Made by a program: the position numbers and the translations under genes | Notes under the pieces: model-generated | What the model was told of the DNA's origin: nothing | What the model saw: only the letters and a program-made list of their open reading frames with translations | Database searches by the model: none | Assembly (NCBI RefSeq): GCF_018499875.1 | Contig: NZ_JAHBAY010000016.1 | Coordinates: 124,001-188,000, forward strand | Direction: 5' to 3' | Length of the DNA: 64,000 nucleotides | Origin: Kineosporia corallincola | GTDB lineage: Bacteria > Actinomycetota > Actinomycetes > Actinomycetales > Kineosporiaceae | Part shown: positions 25,093-33,807 of the stretch, piece by piece | Layout of the letters: every line of letters starts with the position of its first letter | Numbering within the stretch: position 1 is the stretch's first letter

Positions 25093-25236
25093 ATGCGAAT
25101 TCTGGCACGTGCGGCCTACCTGGTGATCGGCACACCGATCGGTGTGCTCGTACGTCACCGGGGCCGCCTGGCCACCCGGCCCGCCCCCCACGTCACCAGT
25201 TACTTCAGACCCGGAGCAGGAGAAGGCCAGCGATGA
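25093..25236 (+). CDS. 47-residue peptide, second candidate precursor
   Basis: A short frame between the carbamoyltransferase and the oxygenase. Its stop overlaps the start of the oxygenase (ATGA), so it is translationally coupled. The product starts MRILARAAYLVIGTPIGVLV, hydrophobic, continues RHRGRLATR, basic, and ends PAPHVTSYFRPGAGEGQR. This repeats the layout of the 33-residue peptide (hydrophobic, basic, then a T-x-Y containing tail), though with little residue identity. GAGAGGA lies about 9 bases upstream. It may be a second substrate peptide or a small membrane anchor. Confidence 0.6.
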   Translation: MRILARAAYLVIGTPIGVLVRHRGRLATRPAPHVTSYFRPGAGEGQR

Positions 25237-26180
25237 CGAGAACCCTTTCCCTGTCGAAGATCGTCCTGATCCGTGACACCACGACGCGCGTCTTCGACGA
25301 GCTGCGCCGGCAGGTGCCCGACCACGCCGGTGCCCCGGCCGAGCTGGCCAAGATCGGCCAGAGCGTGCTGCGTGAGCACCTGGACCCGCACGCTCTGGCC
25401 GAGCTGGAGCGGTTCGCGGCCGGCGGGTACGAGGCGCTGCTGTGCCGCAACTTCCGGTTCGACGACCAGGTGGCCTCACCGGCCAGCGGGTTCGCCGACG
25501 AGGAGGCGCTGGCGGTGACCAACGCCGTGCACCTGGGCCTGCTCGAGATGCTCGGGCTGGACACCTTCTCGGTGCCGTACGAGAACGCCGGCGCCCTGGT
25601 GCGCAACGTGACCTTCGTGCCCGAGGCGGCCGGGACGACCAGCTCCTGGGGTGCGGACACCGAGTTCTTCTGGCACACCGACAACCCGAACTGGCCGTTC
25701 GTCGCCGGTGGCCGGCCGCAGCACGAGACGGTCCCCGCGTACCTCTCGTTCTGTGCCATGCGCAACCACGAGAAGGCCTCGACCGACATGGTTTCCGTCG
25801 ATCACGTGGTGGCGGGGCTGGACCGGGCGACGATCGCGGCGCTGAGCCGGCCGGAGTTCAGCTTCACCGCGCCGGCCTCGAACGAGAGCCCCGCCGCGCG
25901 GGCCGTGCTGCCGGTGCTGGAGGCGGACGGCGAGGCCTTCCGGGCCCGCTTCGACGTGGGGGCCGTGGAGGCCACCACCCCCGGCGCCCGGGCGGCGCTG
26001 GACCGGCTGAACACCCGGCTGGAGGCCATCGACGGCGTCCGCCTGGTGCTGGACTCCGGTGACTTCTTCATCTTCGACAACCGGCGGGTGTTCCACCGCC
26101 GCCGGGCCTTCACCCCGCGCACCGACGGCACCGGCCGCTGGCTGCGCCGCTGCTACGGAATCGAGAGGACCAGCAGATGA
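25233..26180 (+). CDS. Fe(II)/2-oxoglutarate-dependent oxygenase (TauD/clavaminate synthase-like)
   Basis: 315 residues. The facial triad is H148 and D150 in FFWHTDNP plus H288 in IFDNRRVFHRRRAF; RWLRRCYG near the end supplies the 2-oxoglutarate-binding arginine. The overall pattern is closest to the asparagine/arginine hydroxylase and clavaminate synthase branch, whose members hydroxylate amino acids or peptidyl residues. It is coupled to the 47-residue peptide upstream and to an ATP-grasp ligase downstream (ATGA overlaps both), so an amino acid or peptide is the likely substrate. Confidence 0.88.
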   Translation: MTRTLSLSKIVLIRDTTTRVFDELRRQVPDHAGAPAELAKIGQSVLREHLDPHALAELERFAAGGYEALLCRNFRFDDQVASPASGFADEEALAVTNAVHLGLLEMLGLDTFSVPYENAGALVRNVTFVPEAAGTTSSWGADTEFFWHTDNPNWPFVAGGRPQHETVPAYLSFCAMRNHEKASTDMVSVDHVVAGLDRATIAALSRPEFSFTAPASNESPAARAVLPVLEADGEAFRARFDVGAVEATTPGARAALDRLNTRLEAIDGVRLVLDSGDFFIFDNRRVFHRRRAFTPRTDGTGRWLRRCYGIERTSR

Positions 26181-27442
26181 GCCACCGGCCGCAGTACCGC
26201 GTCGCCGTCGTCGGAGGGCGTCCCGCCCCGATCCACGGCGCCCGTGACCTGGGCATCGACGTCGTTCTGGTGCACCAGGAGGGCCAGTACGAGGAGTCGA
26301 TCCTGGAGCACGTCGAGACCGTCGTGCACGCCGACATCACCGACGGGCCCGCCCTGCTGCGGGCCCTGGCGCCGCTGCACGAGCAGCGTCCGTTCGACCG
26401 GGTGATGACGACCACCGAACCGGCCGGTGAGTCCACCGGTCACGTGGTGGACCGGCTGAAACTGCCCGGCGTGTCGGAGCGTACGGCGCACCTGCTCAAA
26501 GACAAGTTCGCGATGCGCGAGGTGCTGGCGAAACACGGTCTCAGCCCGGTGCGGTACCGGCACGTGGTGACCCGGCAGGAGGCGGCCGGTTTCGTCGCGG
26601 AGGTGGGCCGTTCGGTGCTCAAGCCCGTCGACGGGGTGGCCAGCCTGCACATCCACCCGGCCGCGACGCCCGGCGAGGCCGAGGCGGCCTGGGACGCCCT
26701 GGTGGCCGCGGGCGTCACCAAGGTGCTGGCCGAGGAGTACCTGGAGGGGCCCGTCGTCAGCGTCGACTCCTTCTCGTTCGAGGGCCGGCACGTGCCGATG
26801 GGCTACTCCGAGTACCGGATGAACGAGCGGTTCGTGGAGTGGGAGGTCAGCACCCCCAGCCGGGTGGCCGCCGCGCAGCTGCCGCAGCTGCTCGACCTGA
26901 CGCCCCGGCTGCTGGACGCGGTCGGGCTCACCGAGGGGCCCTCGCACAGCGAGTTCATCCTCACCGCGGACGGTCCCCGGGTGCTGGAGTCGCACGCCCG
27001 GCTGGCCGGGTCGGGCGCCCCCGAGCTGGTGCGGCGGGCGTTCGGTGCCGACCTGAACCGGATGTTCCTCACCGTGCCGCTGGGTATCGACGAACTGCCC
27101 TCCAGCACACCGGAACCCGTGGCCGGGGCCTGCGCGCAGTTCTTCGTCCCGCCGGCCGGGAAGCTGCGCGGGGTGGAGGTGGATCCGCTGCCCGGCACGG
27201 TCGATGTGCGCCACCTGGCCCCGGGCGAGGAGCCCCGGGTGTTCCTGCCGTTCCTGCCCGAGCTGCGCGAGGCGCGGGAGGCGATCGTGGTGCAGAAGTC
27301 GTCCGGCGACGTCATCCCGCCGCTGCTGACCGTGGCCGACTGCGTGTCCGGCTACGTCCTGGTCACCGGCCCGGACGCCGGTGCCGCGGTGGCCCGGGGC
27401 GACGAGCTGGTGCGGGCCGTGCACTTCGACGTGGAGAACTGA
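26177..27442 (+). CDS. ATP-grasp ligase (L-amino acid ligase-like), first copy
   Basis: 421 residues, the size of BacD/carnosine-synthase-like L-amino acid ligases. The ATP-binding lysines are in LLKDKFAMREVL and SVLKPVDGVAS; the metal/phosphate site is around HSEFILTADGPRVLESHARLAGS. In the last motif the usual asparagine after Glu-x is His (E-S-H-A-R), a detail that may affect activity. It would activate a carboxylate as acyl phosphate and form an amide. It is coupled at both ends: ATGA with the oxygenase and TGATG with the second ATP-grasp gene. Confidence 0.88.
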   Translation: MSHRPQYRVAVVGGRPAPIHGARDLGIDVVLVHQEGQYEESILEHVETVVHADITDGPALLRALAPLHEQRPFDRVMTTTEPAGESTGHVVDRLKLPGVSERTAHLLKDKFAMREVLAKHGLSPVRYRHVVTRQEAAGFVAEVGRSVLKPVDGVASLHIHPAATPGEAEAAWDALVAAGVTKVLAEEYLEGPVVSVDSFSFEGRHVPMGYSEYRMNERFVEWEVSTPSRVAAAQLPQLLDLTPRLLDAVGLTEGPSHSEFILTADGPRVLESHARLAGSGAPELVRRAFGADLNRMFLTVPLGIDELPSSTPEPVAGACAQFFVPPAGKLRGVEVDPLPGTVDVRHLAPGEEPRVFLPFLPELREAREAIVVQKSSGDVIPPLLTVADCVSGYVLVTGPDAGAAVARGDELVRAVHFDVEN

Positions 27443-28635
27443 TGGGGTACGTGCTGGTCCTGCATCGCTGGACCCTCCGGCAGGCACGGTATTCCGCCTA
27501 TCCCCGGGCCGGGCACGAGGTGGTCTTCCTGGCCACCCCGGCCTCGGCCCTCACCACCGGAGCCCCGGCGGATCAGCTGGTCCGGGTGACCTCGCTCGAC
27601 GACCCGGCCGAGGTGGACGCCGCGATCACGGCCCTCCTGGAGTCCCGGGGCACACCCGAGCGGATCGTCGGGCTGAACGAGGCCGACCTGATGACGGCGG
27701 CCCGGTGGCGGGAGCGGCTCGCCCTGCCCGGCGACGGGCCGCGGACCGTCGCCCGGTTCCGGGACAAGCTGACGATGCTCGGCCTGGTCCGCTCCGGCGG
27801 TGTGGTGCCGGTGCCGGAGTTCCTCCCGGCCGGAGACACCGCCGGGGCGGTGGCGGCCGCCGGCCGGCTCGGCTACCCGGTGGTGTGCAAACCCCGTGAC
27901 GGCACAGCCAGTCTCGGGGTGCGGCTGATCGACGGCCCGGGGGACTGGGACGGGGTGGAGGTGACCGTGCCCAGTATCGTGCAGCGCCGCTGCGACTGGC
28001 CGATCGGTCACGTGGACGGCTGGTGGGACGGCCGGGAGACGGTGGTGGCGCGCAGTTCGCTGTACGTCAACGACTGCGCGAACTTCCTCACCGGCCGCGG
28101 CCTGGGCTCGTACGAGCTCGGGCCGGGCCCCCGGGCCACGGCGATGACCGGGGCCGCCCATGACGTGCTCACCCTGATGTCGCCCGGCCGCCCCACGGTG
28201 TTCCACCTCGAGCTGTTCGTCGGTGAGCACGGCGAGGTGCGGTTCCTGGAGATCGCGGCCCGCGCCGGGGGCGCGGAGATCCCGTTCCTGTGGCGGGAGG
28301 TGCACGGCACCGACCTGATCCGGGTGGCCTGGTGCTTCCAGATGGGGCTGCCCGTCACCCCGGAAGCGCCGGAGACCTACCGGGCACCCGAGTCTGACCA
28401 GGCGGTCGGGGTGGACCAGGAGGTCGGGGCCGGGCGGGAACCGGTGCGGGCCGGCTGGGCGCTGTCGCACCAGGCCACCCGCGACGTGCCGCACGTGTAC
28501 TGGTCCAGCCAGGCCGGGCCGCCGGACGCGGCCGGCGTGTACGAGGGCGCGCGGACCCGCTACCGGCTGCGGGCCGCCGAGCCCGAGCAGGTCGAAAAGG
28601 CGATCCAGGAAATTCTTCTCCCGGAGGAAGCATGA
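27442..28635 (+). CDS. ATP-grasp ligase, second copy
   Basis: 397 residues. Key blocks are FRDKLTMLGLVRSGG, YPVVCKPRDGTASLGVRL (ATP-binding loop) and VRFLEIAARAGGAEIPFLW (metal site), the last typical of the CarB-like ATP-grasp ligases that make dipeptides. It directly follows the first ATP-grasp gene (TGATG) with GGAG five bases upstream, and overlaps the SDR gene by 4 bases. Two consecutive, non-identical ligases suggest two successive amide bonds on one scaffold. Confidence 0.88.
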   Translation: MGYVLVLHRWTLRQARYSAYPRAGHEVVFLATPASALTTGAPADQLVRVTSLDDPAEVDAAITALLESRGTPERIVGLNEADLMTAARWRERLALPGDGPRTVARFRDKLTMLGLVRSGGVVPVPEFLPAGDTAGAVAAAGRLGYPVVCKPRDGTASLGVRLIDGPGDWDGVEVTVPSIVQRRCDWPIGHVDGWWDGRETVVARSSLYVNDCANFLTGRGLGSYELGPGPRATAMTGAAHDVLTLMSPGRPTVFHLELFVGEHGEVRFLEIAARAGGAEIPFLWREVHGTDLIRVAWCFQMGLPVTPEAPETYRAPESDQAVGVDQEVGAGREPVRAGWALSHQATRDVPHVYWSSQAGPPDAAGVYEGARTRYRLRAAEPEQVEKAIQEILLPEEA

Positions 28636-29420
28636 CCCACGAGGTGAGGACGGCCGTGGTGACCGGGGCGAGCAGCGGCATCGGCGCCGCGATCGCCACC
28701 CGGCTGGCCGGCGACGGGTACCGGGTGGTGCTGGTGGCCCGGCGCCGGGAGCGGATCGGCGAGCTGGCCGCCGCCCTGGGCGGGATCGCGGTGGCCGCCG
28801 ACGTCACCGACCCGGACGTCGCGCGGCGGTTCGCCGGTCGCGACTGGCGGTGCGACGTGCTGGTGAACTGCGCCGGCGGGGCGCTGGGGGCCGAGCCGGT
28901 CGGCACCGGCGCGGTCGCGGACTGGTCGGCGATGTACGACGTCAACGTGCTCGGCACCGTGCGCATGCTCCAGACGTTCCTGGACGATCTGCTGGAGCGG
29001 CAGGGCGCCGTGATCAACATCTCCTCCACCGCCGCCCTGGCCGGGTACGAGGGCGGTGCCGGGTACTGCGCGGCCAAGAGCGGGGTGCGGGCGCTGACCC
29101 AGTCGCTGCGGCTGGAACTGGCGGGCAAACCCGTTCGCGTGGTGGAGATTCTGCCGGGCATGGTGCACACCGACGAGTTCGCGCTGAACCGCTTCCGGGG
29201 TGACGCCGGTCGGGCGCAGGCCGTGTACCAGGGGGTGGACCGGCCCCTGACGGCGGACGACGTGGCCCGGTGTGTGTCGTTTGCCTGTGGCTTGCCGTCG
29301 CATGTCAATATTGACGAGATGATCGTTCGCCCAGTGGCCCAGGCGGCCCAGCACAAGGTGCACCGGGAACGCCTGCACTGGAACGAGCCGCTCGCCGTGC
29401 CCGGCCCCCGATGGGTTTAA
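28632..29420 (+). CDS. SDR-family oxidoreductase (YdfG-like)
   Basis: Classical SDR of 262 residues: cofactor motif TGASSGIGAAIA, NCAG-type motif LVNCAGGALG, catalytic Ser in NISSTAALAG and Tyr/Lys in YCAAK. R-rich VARRRER after the first fold suggests NADP use. YdfG-like enzymes oxidise 3-hydroxy amino acids such as serine, a fit with amino-acid tailoring here. It overlaps the second ATP-grasp gene by 4 bases and is followed by a 42-base gap before the exporter. Confidence 0.9.
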   Translation: MTHEVRTAVVTGASSGIGAAIATRLAGDGYRVVLVARRRERIGELAAALGGIAVAADVTDPDVARRFAGRDWRCDVLVNCAGGALGAEPVGTGAVADWSAMYDVNVLGTVRMLQTFLDDLLERQGAVINISSTAALAGYEGGAGYCAAKSGVRALTQSLRLELAGKPVRVVEILPGMVHTDEFALNRFRGDAGRAQAVYQGVDRPLTADDVARCVSFACGLPSHVNIDEMIVRPVAQAAQHKVHRERLHWNEPLAVPGPRWV

Positions 29421-29462
29421 CGGGCGCTAAAAGCTTTTCATGACAACAGAAGCGGGGTTTCG

Positions 29463-30098
29463 GTGGTCACCTGGACAGCTGTCGGCGGGGTTGCCGTCAT
29501 CGCCCTGGGCATGGTGCTCACGCCCGGGCCGAACATGGTCTACCTGGCCTCACGTTCCATCTCCCAGGGGCGGGTCGCCGGCCTGATCTCCCTGGCCGGC
29601 GTCGGGCTCGGCTTCCTGGTCTACATGGTGGCCGCCGGGCTCGGGCTGGCGGCCCTGTTCGACGCCGTCCCGGCGGCGTACACGGTGCTCAAGCTGGCCG
29701 GTGCGGGGTATCTGCTCTACCTGGCCTGGGGAATGCTGCGCCCGGGCGGCATGTCACCGTTCGAGCCGCGGTTGCTCGAACCCCACAGCCCGGCCCGGCT
29801 GTTCACCATGGGCCTGGTGACCAACCTGCTCAACCCCAAGATCGCCCTGATGTACGCGTCGCTCATCCCGCAGTTCGTGAAGCCCGACGAGGGTTCGGTG
29901 TTCGGCCAGTTTTTGCTGCTGGGCCTGGTCCAGATCAGCATCGCGCTCAGCATCAACGGCAGCATCGTGCTGGCCGCCGACCAGGTCAGCCGGTTCCTCA
30001 AGGGCCGTCCCTGGGCCATCCGGCTCCAGCGCGGCCTGGCCGGCACCCTGCTCGGGGTGTTCGCGGTGCGCCTGGCCCTGACCAAGCGCCCGGCCTGA
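29463..30098 (+). CDS. LysE/RhtB-family amino acid exporter
   Basis: Membrane exporter of 211 residues with six predicted helices, starting LGMVLTPGPNMVYLASRS, the LysE/RhtB signature region. Family members export amino acids and small derivatives. GTG 29463 is preceded by AGCGGGG. Located in the rightward cluster operon, it most likely exports the product or a toxic intermediate, which therefore is probably amino-acid-like in size and charge. Confidence 0.9.
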   Translation: MVTWTAVGGVAVIALGMVLTPGPNMVYLASRSISQGRVAGLISLAGVGLGFLVYMVAAGLGLAALFDAVPAAYTVLKLAGAGYLLYLAWGMLRPGGMSPFEPRLLEPHSPARLFTMGLVTNLLNPKIALMYASLIPQFVKPDEGSVFGQFLLLGLVQISIALSINGSIVLAADQVSRFLKGRPWAIRLQRGLAGTLLGVFAVRLALTKRPA

Positions 30099-30124
30099 CC
30101 CGGCACCCGGCCCGTGGAGGATGC

Positions 30125-31126
30125 GTGCACCCGCTCGAACAGCTGGCTCTCGACGTCGCGAACGGCGACCTGACCCCCGCCCGCGGGGAACAGGAGGCGG
30201 CGGCGCTCGCCCGGTCGGGCCGGCTCCCGGCCCCCGACCTGCTGAACTGGTTCAAGACCGCGGAATGGCTTGCCCACCAGGAAGACCTGTGGGAACGGGC
30301 GCTGCTGCTCGGGCGCTTGCTGAGCTCAGCGCTCGAAGCGCTGCAAGCACTGCCAGCGCTGCAAGCACCGGAAACACTGCAAGCACGGGAAGAGCTGGGC
30401 GAGCCGGACGCAGCGGACGTGGTGGGCCGGCCGGCCGGTGACTCCTCGTCCCGCCCGCTGACCGAATGCCGGTCCGCCTGGCTGGAACTCGTGCATCTGT
30501 GCGTCATCCATCGTCCGGACGGCGCGCTGTTCGCCTCCGGACGTCGGGCCGGACTGGCGGCCCTGGAGGCCGCCCGGGCCGGGGGCGACCAGGCCCTGGA
30601 AGGGCTGCTGCTCTACCGGCTGGGCACGCTGCACCTCGACCCGTTCTCCCGGGCCGGTGACCTGTGGTGGGAGGAGCACCGGCTGTGGCTCAGCCTGAGC
30701 CCGGCGCCGATGTTGTCCGGCCTGCCCGAACCCGCCGACGCCCTGCGCACCGCCGAGTCCTACCTGCGCCAGGCCGCCGCGCTGCGGGAGGGCGCCGGGC
30801 TCGGGTACACGCTCAAGGCACTCGCTCAGGCCCTCCAGCAGCAGGAGTTCCTGGCCCGGGAGGGTGTCCGTGCGCAAACCGCTTCGGTGCCGGATGAAAT
30901 GGAGGCATCGGCAACCAGGGTGACCCGGGCGACCGAGGTACCCGGGGTACCCGGGGTGGCCGGGGCACCCCGGGCAACCGGGCCGGCCGGCCCGGTCTCG
31001 ACGGCCGACGTGGCCGAACTCTGCGACCGCGCCCTCGCCCTGGTGCCGGCCGACGACCTGGTGGCCCGGGCCAACATCGAGGCCCTGCGGGCGGCCGGGT
31101 CCGGCGCCGGGATGCCTATGAGGTAA
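30125..31126 (+). CDS. Hypothetical alpha-helical (TPR-like) protein
   Basis: 333 residues, last gene of the rightward operon, with GGAGG five bases before its GTG. The sequence is Ala/Leu-rich and helical, with TPR-like pairs (AWLELVHLCVIH, GLAALEAARAGGDQALEGLLLYRLGTLH, AESYLRQAAALREGAGLGYTLKALAQ). Two low-complexity insertions, around ALEALQALPALQAPETLQ and a Val/Pro/Gly-rich stretch, separate them. I recognise no catalytic site. Its last 11 bases overlap the end of the convergent MFS gene. A scaffold or regulatory role is a guess. Confidence 0.65.
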   Translation: MHPLEQLALDVANGDLTPARGEQEAAALARSGRLPAPDLLNWFKTAEWLAHQEDLWERALLLGRLLSSALEALQALPALQAPETLQAREELGEPDAADVVGRPAGDSSSRPLTECRSAWLELVHLCVIHRPDGALFASGRRAGLAALEAARAGGDQALEGLLLYRLGTLHLDPFSRAGDLWWEEHRLWLSLSPAPMLSGLPEPADALRTAESYLRQAAALREGAGLGYTLKALAQALQQQEFLAREGVRAQTASVPDEMEASATRVTRATEVPGVPGVAGAPRATGPAGPVSTADVAELCDRALALVPADDLVARANIEALRAAGSGAGMPMR

Positions 31127-32393
31127 GCAGTTTCGTCGTCCCGGAGCTGTCCGCGACCCCGGCCCGCCGCGCCGCCGCCGCGGCGGCCGGGCCGGTCAGC
31201 AACCCGGACAGCAGCAGCAGGCCACCCAGCACGTACCAGCCCTGCGGCGCCCAGTCCAGGCACAGCAGGGTGAGCAGGCCCGGCGCCACCGCCATGGCAC
31301 CGCTCACCCCGAAGGCGAACACGCCCTGGTACTCGCCCTGGGCGTGCTCCGGCGCCAGGCCGTAGGCCAGCTCGAAACTGGCCGCCGCGTGCCACAGTTC
31401 GCCGAACGTGTGCACGGCCATCGCGACCAGCAGAACAGCGGACGCCGTCCAGGCCGACAGGTGCCCGGTCACCGAGAAGGCCACGCTGGTGGCCAGGAAG
31501 ACGAAACCCGCCGTGCGCATGGCCCGTACGGCCGCCCGGCCGTCGGTCACGCTCTGCCCGACCCGCACCTGGAGCAGCACCACCAGCACGGTGTTGACCA
31601 CCAGCACGGCCGACACCATGGCCCGGGGCGCGTCGGTGTGCTCGGAGATCCACAGCGGCAGGGCGACGGTGAGAACCGGGTACTGCAAGGTCATCACGGC
31701 GTTCAGCAGGGTGACGGCGAGGAACGGCCGGTTGCCGGTGACCCGGGCCCGGCCCGGGGCCGCGCCCGGGGGCGCGGGCACCGGCGGGTAGGCGGGCAGC
31801 AGCGCCAGCACCGCCGCGGACACGAAGAACGTGAGCCCGTTGATCACGATCACCGTGAGGTATCCGGGCCGGTTGTCGAGCTGGAGCGCCACCGCCCCGG
31901 CCGCCGACCCCAGGGCCATCGAGAAGTTCGACACGGCGCGCATGTACGAGCGCAGCCGCACCCGCTCGCCACCACCGGCCCGGCCGATCAGCACGGCCCG
32001 CATCGTGCGGCTGCCCTGGAGGCCGACGGCGCCGACCGTGGCCACCACCAGCAGCGCGGCCAGGTTGCCCACCAGCGTCAGGGCGAGCATCGCGAAACCC
32101 TCGACCACCAGCAGGATCATGGTCAGGTTGCGTGGGCCGTGCCGGTCGGACAGCCGGCCGATCAGCACCCCGGCGGGCAGCGAGAGCACCCCGGCGACGG
32201 TGAGGGCCAGACCGACCTGCGAGGCCGGGAACCCGACGCTGCGGGTCAGGTAGAGCAGTCCCGCGCTCAGGTACATGCCCTGGCCGAAGGTGTTGACGAG
32301 GATGAAGAACACCAGGATCCGGTGCGACCGGTCCTCGGGCAGCATGTAGTGCCGCGCCAGGGCGGTCAGCGGCGCGGCCGGTGAGCCGGACAT
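31116..32393 (-). CDS. MFS exporter
   Basis: Major facilitator superfamily drug-type efflux protein, 425 residues, with 12 predicted helices. The loop 2-3 motif is GRLSDRHGPRNL, a good match to MFS motif A. ATG 32393 follows GGGAG by 7 bases. It is separated from the sulfotransferase by 76 bases that contain a short hairpin, so it may be expressed at a different level from the rest of the leftward set. It is probably the second exporter or self-resistance pump of the cluster. Confidence 0.88.
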   Translation of the reverse strand: MSGSPAAPLTALARHYMLPEDRSHRILVFFILVNTFGQGMYLSAGLLYLTRSVGFPASQVGLALTVAGVLSLPAGVLIGRLSDRHGPRNLTMILLVVEGFAMLALTLVGNLAALLVVATVGAVGLQGSRTMRAVLIGRAGGGERVRLRSYMRAVSNFSMALGSAAGAVALQLDNRPGYLTVIVINGLTFFVSAAVLALLPAYPPVPAPPGAAPGRARVTGNRPFLAVTLLNAVMTLQYPVLTVALPLWISEHTDAPRAMVSAVLVVNTVLVVLLQVRVGQSVTDGRAAVRAMRTAGFVFLATSVAFSVTGHLSAWTASAVLLVAMAVHTFGELWHAAASFELAYGLAPEHAQGEYQGVFAFGVSGAMAVAPGLLTLLCLDWAPQGWYVLGGLLLLSGLLTGPAAAAAARRAGVADSSGTTKLLTS

Positions 32394-32445
32394 CAGGAAC
32401 TCCCGAGAGGTTGGTGCCGCGGTGCCCACGTCGCCGCGGCGGAAA

Positions 32446-32468
32446 GGGCGAATCCTACTGGTTCGCCC
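32446..32468 (-). terminator. Hairpin between sulfotransferase and MFS genes
   Basis: GGGCGAA (32446-32452) and TTCGCCC (32462-32468) form a 7-bp stem directly after the sulfotransferase stop. It is a weak terminator or attenuator limiting read-through into the exporter gene. Confidence 0.4.
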
Positions 32469-32469
32469 G

Positions 32470-33807
32470 TCAGAGCCATTCCCCGTACCGGCGCACGTCG
32501 TAGCCCAGCAGCCCGCTGACCTCGGCCACCTCCCGGATGCCGAGAAGTTCACGCAGGTGGGGACGTTCGCGCAGCCACCGGGCGTTGCCCGGCGCCGTGG
32601 TGACGTTCACCTGGCGCGGCCGGTCCACACCCGCCCACACGTCGGCGTTCTCGTCCCGCACCCCGAGCCCGACGTGGGCGGCGGCCCGGGCCACCAGGTC
32701 GCGGCGCTGCTGACCCCCGGCCTGGAAGTCCTCGAACGGCAGCCGCAACGGCTCGTGCGCGTGCCGCAGGATCCGCCGGTGCGGGTCGGACCACTGGCGC
32801 GCGCACAGTTCGGTGAGCGGCCCCCGCACCAGGTCCTGCCAGCCCTCGCACAGATCGAAGTTCCAGTCCGCGTAGGGGCCCACCGCCACCCCCGAGCCGG
32901 ACAGGTCGTGCTGCCAGAACGAGCGGTGGTCCCAGCCGTCGAGCAGACCGTTGACGGACGCCAGCGGGTTGCGGGTCAGGTGCAGCTCGCGCAGGTTCCA
33001 TCCGGTGAACAGGTCGTGCAGCAGCGGGATGCGGTAGGCGTCGCTGGACGCCTTGATCACCAGAACCCGCCGCCCGGGCCCGGGTTCGGGCCGGCGCTGC
33101 GGGCGCAGCGCCAGGAACGGCGAGATCTCCACGATCGCCCCGCCGGGCGGCCCCTGCGGCACCGGAAGGCCGGGAAAGGCCTCCCGCACCAGCTTCTCGT
33201 CCAGGTCGTAGCGGTACGGGTCGACCGGCAGGCCGTGTGCGCGCAGCGCCCGCAGCACGTCGAGGGCGGGTTCCGGGCCGGCCCGGTGACCGGAGACGGC
33301 GTCGCTGATCACCGCGACCAGTTTTTCCAGCGGTGTGTCCACCGTGTCGGGCCACTGCACGCGCAGCCGCAGTGCCCAGTCCCAGGCGTACCGCTCCCAC
33401 TCGTCGGCGGTGGGCTCGGCGATCTCCTCGCCCCGGCACTCGAACAGCAGGTTGCCCAGCAGGAAGCGGCGCTGCTCCGGATCGAGCGGCCCGTGCTCCA
33501 CCGCCTCGTCGGGGCGCCCGTGGTCGGGATGGTTGAGCCCGAGCAGGGTGAACAGCAGCCGGTGCTCGCCGGGCAGCGCCAGGGCGCCCGGCAGCCCGGC
33601 CAGCGTCTGCTTGAACACGCTGGTGCCGCCGCGCGGGCTGCCCAGCACGACGGCGACGTCGCGCACCTCCCCGGCCGCCCGGTCCAGGTACTCCCGCTCC
33701 TGCGGGAACCGGTCGCGCAGATACCCCGTCGCGGCGTCCCGCTCGTCGCGGATCCGGGCGAAAAGCGTCCTGCGCCGTTCTCGTTCGGCGTCCAGTGCCT
33801 GGTTCAT
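32470..33807 (-). CDS. PAPS-dependent sulfotransferase
   Basis: 445 residues. The 5'-phosphosulfate-binding loop is GSPRGGTSVF at 56-65, and the 3'-phosphate-binding element is in LHLTRNPLASVNGLLDGW (R, P and S conserved). Such enzymes move sulfate from PAPS to hydroxyl or amine groups. The protein is longer than typical 300-350-residue bacterial members because of inserts between the two motifs. Overlap with the reductase gene (ATGA) places it firmly in the leftward set and predicts a sulfated product or intermediate. Confidence 0.82.
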   Translation of the reverse strand: MNQALDAERERRRTLFARIRDERDAATGYLRDRFPQEREYLDRAAGEVRDVAVVLGSPRGGTSVFKQTLAGLPGALALPGEHRLLFTLLGLNHPDHGRPDEAVEHGPLDPEQRRFLLGNLLFECRGEEIAEPTADEWERYAWDWALRLRVQWPDTVDTPLEKLVAVISDAVSGHRAGPEPALDVLRALRAHGLPVDPYRYDLDEKLVREAFPGLPVPQGPPGGAIVEISPFLALRPQRRPEPGPGRRVLVIKASSDAYRIPLLHDLFTGWNLRELHLTRNPLASVNGLLDGWDHRSFWQHDLSGSGVAVGPYADWNFDLCEGWQDLVRGPLTELCARQWSDPHRRILRHAHEPLRLPFEDFQAGGQQRRDLVARAAAHVGLGVRDENADVWAGVDRPRQVNVTTAPGNARWLRERPHLRELLGIREVAEVSGLLGYDVRRYGEWL

